Shown here: one piece after another, positions 1 through 5,258 of the stretch
How the letters are laid out: each line of letters begins with the position of its first letter
How positions within the stretch are numbered: the first letter of the stretch is position 1
Assembly: GCA_946011705.1 (NCBI GenBank)
Contig: CAMGCA010000096.1
Coordinates: forward strand, 1 to 7,167
Reading direction: 5' to 3'
Length of the DNA stretch: 7,167 nt
Source of the DNA: an uncultured Clostridia bacterium
Lineage (GTDB): Bacteria; Bacillota; Clostridia; Oscillospirales; Oscillospiraceae
Program-made: the position numbers and the translations under genes
The notes under the pieces: model-generated
The model's input: only the letters and a program-made list of their open reading frames with translations
Database searches by the model: none
What the model was told of the DNA's origin: nothing

Positions 1-493
1 AAAACCATCGAACCGTCCACGAAGCCATCAAAAAGCCCACAAAATCCGCAAACAGCGCTGCCGGAATGGTATAGCGGGTCTTCCGGATTCCCGCCGCGCC
101 GAAATAGACGCTGATGGTGTAGAAGGTGGTCCCCGTAGAGCCCAGCATCACGGCGGCGGTTCTCCCGATGGCAGAATCCACACCGTACCGGGCCATCAAA
201 TCCGCCCCCACCGCCAGTGCCGCGCTGCCGCTTAAGGGGCGAACCAGCACCAGCAGGGCGGTTTCCGGCGGGATGCCGAACCGGGAGAATACCGGAGCCA
301 GAAACGCACTGATGGCCTCCGCCGCGCCGGAAATTTGCAGCATATGCACCGTGCTGAGCAGCAGGATGAGGGCGGGAAGAATGGAAACGATCAGTCGCAG
401 TCCATTGGCAGCGCCCCGGAGCATATGGTCGTACGCATTTTCCTACCTTCCCAGAGCCAGCGCGATTGACACGAAGATAATCAGTTTTACTAT
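1..493 (-). pseudogene. spmB: Spore maturation protein B (SpmB), interrupted by an in-frame TAG
   Basis: SpmB is a small membrane protein that works with SpmA in spore core dehydration in Firmicutes. The minus strand reads without frameshift from about 493 to the window edge. It carries family-typical stretches: GIPPETALLVLVRPLSGSAA, then GSTGTTFYTISVYFGAAGIR, and a hydrophobic C-terminus (ADFVGFLMASW). About 160 codons are visible, close to the usual ~178, so only the last few residues should be off the left edge. A TAG at 443-445 falls between LALGR and ENAYDHM, after the first membrane segment. No normal start is clear. ATA at 491-493 and GTA at 488-490 sit where an ATG or GTG overlapping the old spmA stop would be expected; GTG at 530-532 is an alternative. 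Restart at ATG 422-424 would drop the first helix. The identification is secure; inactivation is likely but could be sequencing error. Confidence 0.8.
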
Positions 494-546
494 GTAATCT
501 GTCTTATTTTCCTGATCATTCCAAGTATTCACGCGGCAGCGACTCC

Positions 547-1074
547 CTAGCCGGCGGACAACAGGCTCGTCACCCATACAGCGGGCAGAATATCACAGGG
601 CGACCGGCACCCCAGCGCCGCCCGGACAGCTGCCACATTGGAGGGAATCAGCTGAATGGAGGCAGTATTCAGCACAATCAGCCGGCAAAGCTCGTCAGTA
701 GCGGTGTCGCCGTGTTTCAGCCGTTGTGCAGCCTGAATGCCCATTGGGGTAGCCGCGTTGCCCAGCCCCAGAAAATTGGCGCAGATATTGGCGCTGAGTT
801 GTTGGGATAGAACCGGGTCTTTTTCGGTGGAGGGGAAGATACGCCGCAGCAGCGGTTTCAGCAGCGCGGCCAGCATTCCGGTGATCCCGGCGGCTTCCAT
901 AACGGCGGCAGCGCCGGACCACAGGCATATGGATCCCGTCATGGAGATGCCAAGGGTTACTCCTGCCTGCGCTCCCTGCAATATAGCGGCGGCGAGATTC
1001 CCGCCGCTGCCGCTGAAAAGCGCGCACAGAATGCTGATTCCCGCAATGCCTGTCCAAATCCAGCTCATGACCAT
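547..1074 (-). CDS. spmA: Spore maturation protein A (SpmA), probably C-terminally truncated
   Basis: SpmA is an integral membrane protein of the nucleoside-recognition (Gate) domain family. It acts with SpmB in dehydrating the spore core. The diagnostic block NFLGLGNAATPMGI lies at about residues 100-113, and the next conserved part reads LNTASIQLIPSNVAAVRAA. Hydrophobic segments occupy about residues 5-20 and 35-60. Three ATGs cluster at 1078-1080, 1072-1074 and 1066-1068. I chose 1074 because the GGGAGGG site then has about 7 bases of spacing, whereas 1080 abuts it. The product is 175 residues against about 195 for the family. Reading past TAG 547-549 continues as GVAAA, TGA (529-531), then ILGMIRKIRQIT to a TAG at 490-492, which would restore the usual length. 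Two nonsense changes thus seem to have removed about 20 C-terminal residues. It is followed directly by damaged spmB. Confidence 0.88.
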   Translation of the reverse strand: MVMSWIWTGIAGISILCALFSGSGGNLAAAILQGAQAGVTLGISMTGSICLWSGAAAVMEAAGITGMLAALLKPLLRRIFPSTEKDPVLSQQLSANICANFLGLGNAATPMGIQAAQRLKHGDTATDELCRLIVLNTASIQLIPSNVAAVRAALGCRSPCDILPAVWVTSLLSAG

Positions 1075-1134
1075 GGACATCCCTCCCTGTGCTATAATCT
1101 ATGTGGGATGACCGGCGGTTTTTACTTCGGACTA

Positions 1135-1163
1135 TTGACATTATTTCTGAAACCGGTTAGCAT
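1135..1163 (+). promoter_or_regulatory. Candidate sigma-A promoter for the HD/GNAT pair
   Basis: TTGACA at 1135-1140 is a perfect -35. A 17-base spacer leads to TAGCAT at 1158-1163, a 4/6 match to TATAAT. Transcription would begin near 1170, about 27 bases before the ATG of the HD gene. It lies in the divergent gap with spmA. This is motif evidence only. Confidence 0.5.
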
Positions 1164-1196
1164 AGGACTGTATCATCATGACTGGGAGAATGACCT

Positions 1197-1793
1197 ATGG
1201 AACTGACACGAACCATCGCGGAAAACGCCTTGGCGGAGGCGGAGCGACTGAATCCCGGCCCTTGGGCGGATCACAGCCGCTACGTTGCCCTGGCCTGCCG
1301 GAATATCGCCAACCGCTGTCCGGAACTGGATCAGGACCTGGCCTATATCTACGGTCTGCTCCACGACATCGGCAGATATGCCGGTGTCACCTCCGAACGT
1401 CATCTCATTGACGGTTACCGCTACTGCATGGAGCGGGGCTGGGAGAAGGCGGCACAGATCTGCATTTCCCACGCCTTTATGGTGAAGGATATTTCCTCAT
1501 CCATCGGTGTGTTCGATATGCCGCCGGAGGACAAGGCGTTTATGGCGGAATTCGTCAAGAACGCCGTCTATGACGACTACGACTATCTGGTGCAGCTATG
1601 TGACGCGCTGGCCCTGCCCACAGGCTTCTGCCTGCTGGAAAAGCGGTTTGTGGACGTGACCATCCGCTACGGCACCCACCCGGCAACGGTGGACCGCTGG
1701 AAGGCAATCCTGGGGATCCGGAACCGCTTTGAAGCGGTGATGGGCGGCTCCATCTATGATTGTCTGCCCGGAGCGGTGGAGAATAGCTTGTAA
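1197..1793 (+). CDS. HD-domain phosphohydrolase
   Basis: A predicted cytosolic metal-dependent phosphohydrolase of the HD superfamily; the substrate cannot be read from sequence. The HD signature is complete: His26 in ADHSRYVA, His56-Asp57 in YGLLHDIGRYAG, and Asp136 in LVQLCDALALP. His69 and His92 (ISHAFM) sit where extra metal ligands occur in some subfamilies. The 198 residues match stand-alone HD hydrolases, and there is no signal peptide or membrane segment. ATG 1197 is preceded by GGGAG at 1184-1188 with 8-base spacing, and a good promoter lies at 1135-1163. The GNAT gene starts 24 bases downstream, so the two are probably co-transcribed. Similar proteins are often annotated simply as HD-domain proteins. 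The family is sure; the role is unknown. Confidence 0.9.
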   Translation: MELTRTIAENALAEAERLNPGPWADHSRYVALACRNIANRCPELDQDLAYIYGLLHDIGRYAGVTSERHLIDGYRYCMERGWEKAAQICISHAFMVKDISSSIGVFDMPPEDKAFMAEFVKNAVYDDYDYLVQLCDALALPTGFCLLEKRFVDVTIRYGTHPATVDRWKAILGIRNRFEAVMGGSIYDCLPGAVENSL

Positions 1794-1817
1794 TCGAACC
1801 GGCAGAGGAGCTTTATT

Positions 1818-2306
1818 GTGGAAAACATTACAATTCGTCCTATCACTTCAGCGGATGACGCTGAAATCGCCAGAATTATCAAAGAGAATCTGGAAGCGTA
1901 TCATCTGGATATCCCCGGTACGGCGTATTTTGATCCGGAATTAGACTGCCTCAGCGCCTTTTACAGTGCCCGTCCGGATAAACGGGCGTATTTTGTCGCG
2001 GCTTACGATGACGGAACGATCATTGGAGGCGTCGGTGTCGCGGAGTTTACGGGCTTTGACCACTGCGCGGAAATCCAAAAGCTCTATCTTTCCGACCCAG
2101 CCAAGGGCAAGGGACTTGGAAAACGGCTCATGCAGGCAGCGGAAGCATTTGCCCGGTCCGCGGGATACGACAGTTTATACCTGGAAACACACAGCAACCT
2201 GGAAGCGGCCATGGGCTTGTATGAGAAATTGCAATTCCGGCAGATTGAAAAGCCTGCCGCCGTCCTCCACAGCACAATGAACCGATTCTACAGGAAAAGA
2301 ATTTGA
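1818..2306 (+). CDS. GNAT-family N-acetyltransferase (GTG start)
   Basis: A predicted acetyl-CoA-dependent N-acetyltransferase of 162 residues, the normal size for a single GNAT domain. The N-terminal ITIRPITSADDAEIARII is the usual first strand and helix. The beta4 region is followed by the acetyl-CoA pyrophosphate loop KGKGLGKRLM at residues 96-105, and motif B reads LETHSNLEAAMGLYEKL at about 122-138. The acceptor substrate is unknown. The GTG start at 1818 is supported by GAGGAG at 1805-1810 with 7-base spacing and by the conserved N-terminus beginning there. It is the second gene of a pair with the HD hydrolase. The strong hairpin at 2388-2421 lies about 80 bases after its stop and should end the transcript. 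Confidence 0.92.
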   Translation: MENITIRPITSADDAEIARIIKENLEAYHLDIPGTAYFDPELDCLSAFYSARPDKRAYFVAAYDDGTIIGGVGVAEFTGFDHCAEIQKLYLSDPAKGKGLGKRLMQAAEAFARSAGYDSLYLETHSNLEAAMGLYEKLQFRQIEKPAAVLHSTMNRFYRKRI

Positions 2307-2387
2307 CGCAGGCGGGGGCACCCCCAGAGACGGTCTGTGCCGGCATTGCATTGGCTAGACCAGAACGTTTTGAACCATAGCAAACGG

Positions 2388-2421
2388 AAAATCCCAGAAA
2401 TCCGTAGATTTCTGGGATTTT
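2388..2421. terminator. Bidirectional rho-independent terminator
   Basis: A perfect 15-base inverted repeat (2388-2402 with 2407-2421) has a CGTA loop and AAAA/TTTT at the outer ends, so it can act on both strands. It ends the plus-strand HD/GNAT unit and also lies 32 bases past the stop of the minus-strand fragment at 2454. The rest of 2307-2446 shows no convincing gene. Confidence 0.85.
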
Positions 2422-2453
2422 GTAACATTTAGGAGGTATAAACTGCATGAGCG

Positions 2454-2590
2454 TTACCCGTGATAATCGCCGGTTGCGGAGTTTACCGCGACAAAGGGGA
2501 CGATTTCGCCGCCTATCTCCACATAAACCTGATAGATCCCATCGCCCAGGTCCTCATCTGCTGTTATCACGCTTCCGCATCCAGGCATCC
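2454..2590 (-). pseudogene. Short coding-like fragment, C-terminal remnant of an unrecognised protein
   Basis: In the minus frame ending at TAA 2454-2456, the last 45 or so codons read like a real protein end: VITADEDLGDGIYQVYVEI, then IVPFVAVNSATGDYHG. The alternating polar and hydrophobic pattern with a closing NSATGDY recalls the end of PepSY-like domains, but I cannot assign a family. The frame overlaps the last codons of the ParB-like relic (stop at 2554) and has no good start or ribosome site. It therefore looks like the tail of a gene whose 5' part was lost where the relic was joined. The terminator at 2388-2421 follows. It could instead be chance coding-like sequence. Confidence 0.3.
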
Positions 2591-3428
2591 AACAGCTTGA
2601 AGATGGTTTCTTCGATTCTTTGTGGGGAGTAGGAGCGTGGGAAGTATTTGCGAAGCTTCTCGCCGGACAGGGTAATGTCATTCCTTTCCGGCTTTTTCTG
2701 CTCCATCATAATCTGGAGCATAGAATCCTCGTTAAGTTTCCCGCTTTGGCTCAAATTGCGAATACGCTGCGCCTGGGATGGGGAGTTGCCTGCTCACTTT
2801 CAATGGTGTCGTAGAGCAGATTCTGACTTTCCTGGGGGAGTGCGGCAATCTGATAGGCAGGGCTGAGTGCGATTTTCTTTTCATCCACCATCTCCATGAG
2901 TTCGGGAATCAGGTTTGTCAGGGAGATATAATTGCGGATTGTATCACCGCTGACGCCAGCCAATTCTCCGATGGAATCATCACTGCGAAAATTCGCCGAA
3001 ATTTTCGGCGAATTTTGATTTTCCTCCTTTTTGGGTCTTCCGGCCTTCTTTTTGATGGCTTCCATGCGGAGTTTATAGGCTTTTGCCCGTTCAGAGGGAA
3101 GAATGTTTTCACGCTGGATGTTGCAGTCAACAAGCTGGATGATGGTATCATTGTCATCGAGATTCATCACGATCACCGGAATGGAATCCAAACCGGCAAG
3201 CTGACTGGCTCTCTGACGGCGATGACCGGCAACCAGCTCGTAACCGCCATCCGGCTTCGGTCTGGCAATGGCCGGAACCAGTACGCCGTGTTTCTTCACG
3301 CTTTCTATGAGTTCCAGCATGGAAGGATCGTCCCGAATGCCGAAGGGATTGTCCGGGTGAGGATGGAGCTGGTCGATGGGAATGCTGTAAATGCTGCCTA
3401 TCGATTCAGGGGATTTGCGAGGGATAAT
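2554..3428 (-). pseudogene. ParB/Spo0J-like partition protein of integrative-element type, frameshifted and lacking a normal start
   Basis: A ParB-family DNA-binding protein, as found in partition or regulatory modules of plasmids and integrative conjugative elements. The ParB N-terminal domain runs from SIYSIPIDQLHPHPDNPFGI through YELVAGHRRQRASQLAG, the signature box, to DCNIQREN. A basic linker (KKKAGRPKKEE) and a helix-turn-helix region (IGELAGVSGDTIRNYI) follow. The frame breaks at the C run 2780-2783. A -1 shift there restores SQAQRIRNLSQSGKL and continues to a basic end (LDAWMRKRDNSR) with stop at 2554. The minus frame stays open up to 3614, but that extension crosses a terminator (3458-3481). 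A ribosome site AAAGGAG (3435-3441) points instead to ATT at 3426-3428, 6 bases on, just before IPRKSPESIGSI. No ATG, GTG or TTG fits. An altered start plus the frameshift suggests a relic, although ATT can initiate weakly. Confidence 0.82.
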
Positions 3429-3457
3429 GCGCGGCTCCTTTCGTAAGAGTGTATATG

Positions 3458-3481
3458 AAAAAAGCACCCAACCGGGTGCTT
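3458..3481 (-). terminator. Rho-independent terminator or attenuator ahead of the ParB-like gene
   Basis: On the minus strand, an 8-base perfect stem (AAGCACCC with GGGTGCTT, loop GGTT) runs into six T's. It lies only 17 bases before the ribosome site of the ParB-like gene. It either ends an upstream transcript or acts as an attenuator. It argues that the open frame to its right (3482-3614) is leader and not protein. Confidence 0.75.
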
Positions 3482-3570
3482 CAATCATTATGGGAATGGG
3501 GGGATTGCGGTATAAATGCTGCATGGATATACAGGGAATAAAGGGGATGAGAGGCTGGAAAAAAGGCGGA

Positions 3571-3642
3571 GTTAGCCCCAAAGTTAGCCCATTGGTTAGC
3601 CCATTCGGGCGCAAAAACCCTGAGTTAGCCCATAGTTAGCCC
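3571..3642. repeat. Iteron-like array: five copies of GTTAGCCC
   Basis: GTTAGCCC starts at 3571, 3583, 3595, 3624 and 3635, all in the same orientation. Start-to-start spacings are 12, 12, 29 and 11 bases. Four copies extend to GTTAGCCCAT. The array lies between the probable rpsI terminator and the ParB-like relic. Near-helical spacing is typical of arrayed protein-binding sites such as iterons, ParB sites or integrase arm sites. Which protein binds is unknown. The spacers are far too short for a CRISPR array. Apart from this array, 3482-3693 shows no gene. Confidence 0.7.
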
Positions 3643-3693
3643 ATAAAAATCGCGTTAAATTAGGCCAAATTGCGTCAAACTATATCAAACAGA

Positions 3694-3725
3694 AAAACCC
3701 CGAAATCCGGAGATTTCGGGGTTTT
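3694..3725. terminator. Bidirectional terminator, probably the original rpsI terminator
   Basis: A perfect 14-base inverted repeat (3694-3707 with 3712-3725) has loop CGGA and AAAA/TTTT ends. On the minus strand it lies about 30 bases after the TAA of the S9 C-terminal codons, where the terminator of the rplM-rpsI unit would be expected. Its core GAAATC/GATTTC resembles the terminator at 2388-2421. Confidence 0.85.
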
Positions 3726-3755
3726 CGTATCTTTTCTGAAGTAAAAAGTTGAGAT

Positions 3756-3806
3756 TTAGCGCTTGGAGAACTGAGGAGCGCGACGGGCGGCTTTGAGGCC
3801 GTACTG
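3756..3806. other. Attachment site (att core) of an integrative element at the 3' end of rpsI
   Basis: The roughly 50 bases encoding the S9 C-terminus lie directly downstream of an intact tyrosine integrase gene, the usual position of an att core. Tyrosine-recombinase elements commonly use the 3' ends of conserved genes and restore the gene with their own copy; rpsI is among the targets reported in Firmicutes. To the left is normal rpsI downstream sequence (terminator 3694-3725); to the right is element DNA. Between the core and the integrase stop lie an inverted repeat CAAAAAGT/ACTTTTTG (3821-3828, 3844-3851) and the palindrome TGTGTTAACACA (3875-3886). These are possible integrase or accessory sites. 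Confidence 0.75.
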
Positions 3807-3815
3807 AACATTCTT
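3756..3815 (-). pseudogene. rpsI: 3'-end fragment of rpsI (ribosomal protein S9)
   Basis: The minus strand encodes KNVQYGLKAARRAPQFSKR followed by TAA at 3756-3758. The stretch YGLKAARRAPQFSKR is the highly conserved C-terminus of bacterial ribosomal protein S9, whose SKR tail reaches the ribosomal P site. The codon before it is TAG, and no other S9 sequence precedes it; instead integrase DNA begins 64 bases upstream. The first residues (KNVQ) already depart from the usual KERKK, placing the homology limit near 3803-3806. This is therefore a displaced 3' end and not a gene. A complete rpsI should lie beyond the right edge of the window. Confidence 0.88.
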
Positions 3816-3878
3816 CTAACCAAAAAGTCATTGGTATTCAAGCACTTTTTGACCGTCTGCCCTGTTTTAACCTATGTG

Positions 3879-5111
3879 TTAACACAAAGAAACGGGGGCT
3901 TCCACAGACTGTTGTTTGGGGAAAGCGGCGTTTACAGTGGCATATAGCTCCTGCGGTTTATTATACTTGATTCGGGCGTAGATGTCCATAGTTGTTTTGC
4001 TGTTCTCATGACCTGCCAGGTACTGAACGGTTTTGGGATCGACGCCTGCGTATAAAAGATTGGTGATATAGGTGTAGCGCAGAATATGGGGTGTAACATC
4101 GAAATCAATGCAATAAACGATCTTGGGATTCTTTAGCTTATGCTGTCCCAGGACAGGAGATATGGTTTGCTTAATGCATTGCCCATTCACATACTTGCGA
4201 TAGATTCGTTCTTTGGTAGAACGAACGACAATATACTGCCAGAGCCTTTGAAACTGGGAATAGGAGAGGGGCTGCCCTTTGCTGTCAGCAATCACATGAT
4301 CGGATTTGCTGCTTGCCTTGGCTTCCTGAAGGCATTCAACAAGGCATTGTGGAATAGGAATATCCCGTCTTGCAGCATTGGATTTCAGTATGGTTGTTAC
4401 CTGGGGACGGTTCTTTTCGCTTCTCCAGGCTCTCCTTACTGAAATGTATGGTGTGGATGCATCCAGATGGACACAATCCCACTGAAGCCCCAGAATCTCC
4501 TCTCTGCGCATACCGGTATAGAGTCCGATCATGGTGAATACATAGGGTGGAAGTCCACGGACAGCATCCAGAAGTGTTTTTGCCTGTGCATCTGTCAGAG
4601 CGTCTTTCTTCTTTGAAGGATGTCCACCCTTCGCAGAGATATTGGTGGAAGGATCTTCGTCAATCACATTGCTGTGTTCGGCAGATTGAAAAATGCTCTT
4701 GAAAAGCATATTGACTGTATCGTACATACCGGAGGATTTACCTGCAACCGGCACAAGGGCCAGACGAATATCATCCGCTGTCACATCGGACATATACATA
4801 TCGCCCAATGGTTTGACTATGTAGTTCCTCACCTTGGATTCGTAGCCCTTCAATGTAGCAGGAGAGACATTTGCGGACTTCATGAGCAGCCATTTTTCAC
4901 AGTAATCCGCAACAGTGGGATTCGTCTTCCGGAAGACGATTTCCGCAACCTTTTTTCGCGCTTCGCACTCCTTTTGAAACAGCTCCTCACGGGTTAATCC
5001 ATAGAGAAGAACCTGTTTCCCATCAGCGTCAGTAATACGGGTTCTGTAATATTGGATGCCGTTAATTGTGGCTGTACCATATTGTGGAATCAATTCTTTT
5101 TTCTTGGACAT
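3879..5111 (-). CDS. Tyrosine recombinase/integrase, intact, Tn916-Int-like layout
   Basis: A site-specific recombinase expected to integrate and excise the element at the adjacent rpsI att core. The 410 residues have three parts: an N-terminal arm-binding region (about 8-60, IPQYGTATINGIQYYRTRI), a SAM-like core-binding domain (about 65-155, NPTVADYCEKWL onward) and the catalytic domain (about 170-395). The active-site set is complete: Arg202 (YTGMRREEILGL), Lys243 (TTILKSNAARR), His342 and Arg345 (TPHILRYTY), His368 (LAGHENSKT) and nucleophile Tyr378 (MDIYARI). The Tyr after Arg345 replaces the common His of LRHT, which is not a catalytic position. The start at 5111 has AAAGGA about 9 bases upstream. 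Its stop lies 64 bases from the att core. It is a close paralogue of the broken integrase at 5259-6473 and has no xis of its own. Confidence 0.93.
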   Translation of the reverse strand: MSKKKELIPQYGTATINGIQYYRTRITDADGKQVLLYGLTREELFQKECEARKKVAEIVFRKTNPTVADYCEKWLLMKSANVSPATLKGYESKVRNYIVKPLGDMYMSDVTADDIRLALVPVAGKSSGMYDTVNMLFKSIFQSAEHSNVIDEDPSTNISAKGGHPSKKKDALTDAQAKTLLDAVRGLPPYVFTMIGLYTGMRREEILGLQWDCVHLDASTPYISVRRAWRSEKNRPQVTTILKSNAARRDIPIPQCLVECLQEAKASSKSDHVIADSKGQPLSYSQFQRLWQYIVVRSTKERIYRKYVNGQCIKQTISPVLGQHKLKNPKIVYCIDFDVTPHILRYTYITNLLYAGVDPKTVQYLAGHENSKTTMDIYARIKYNKPQELYATVNAAFPKQQSVEAPVSLC

Positions 5112-5182
5112 GAAAAATCATCCTTTCACAGAGTATGTAATGTAGCCACCTCCTTTTTACCAGAAAACAGGAAAACCATCAA
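5111..5182 (-). promoter_or_regulatory. Leader of the intact integrase: candidate promoter and two ribosome sites
   Basis: On the minus strand, TTGATG (5177-5182) is followed after 17 bases by TAAAAA (5154-5159), a weak promoter match. An AGGAGGT (5148-5154) has no ATG, GTG or TTG at useful spacing. A second site, AAAGGA, precedes ATG 5111. The first ribosome site may be a relic of a lost small gene or part of a leader. Motif evidence only. Confidence 0.3.
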
Positions 5183-5199
5183 AGGTGCGAAATATGTAA

Positions 5200-5231
5200 A
5201 AAAGCGGGGAACTGATTTGTTCCTCGCTTTT
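5200..5231 (-). terminator. Rho-independent terminator after the broken integrase
   Basis: A 13-base stem (5200-5212 with 5219-5231, one G-T wobble) has a 6-base loop and T's downstream on the minus strand. It lies 28 bases past the stop of the integrase pseudogene. It would separate that unit from the intact integrase, which therefore needs its own promoter. Confidence 0.7.
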
Positions 5232-5258
5232 GAAGATTCTGTTGGGGTGAAAATAAAG

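Noticed and set aside
126..497. Plus-strand open frame of about 120 codons
   Set aside because: It lies opposite spmB, whose minus-strand reading matches a known family; the plus frame looks like antisense of G+C-rich coding DNA.
737..1111. Plus-strand open frame opposite spmA
   Set aside because: Antisense shadow of a clear SpmA reading frame; no ribosome site and no family resemblance.
1081..1140. Sigma-E type promoter for spmA on the minus strand
   Set aside because: CATAGATT resembles a sigma-E -10, but no acceptable -35 lies 13-15 bases upstream.
2311..2325. GGGGG/CCCCC hairpin after the GNAT gene
   Set aside because: Only a 2-base loop is possible and there is no T-run; the hairpin at 2388-2421 is the better terminator.
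2778..3446. 222-codon plus-strand frame
   Set aside because: It is antisense to the ParB domain (GHRRQRA box) and shows no recognisable domain or ribosome site.
3482..3614. N-terminal extension of the ParB-like protein from ATG 3614
   Set aside because: The extension encodes repeats and low-complexity residues, crosses a terminator, and a better ribosome site lies downstream.
3571..3642. CRISPR array
   Set aside because: The repeat unit is 8-10 bases with 3-21 base gaps, far below CRISPR repeat and spacer lengths, and no cas gene is present.
5112..5258. A second att core between the two integrases (tandem elements)
   Set aside because: No copy of the rpsI 3' end or similar core is present in this gap.
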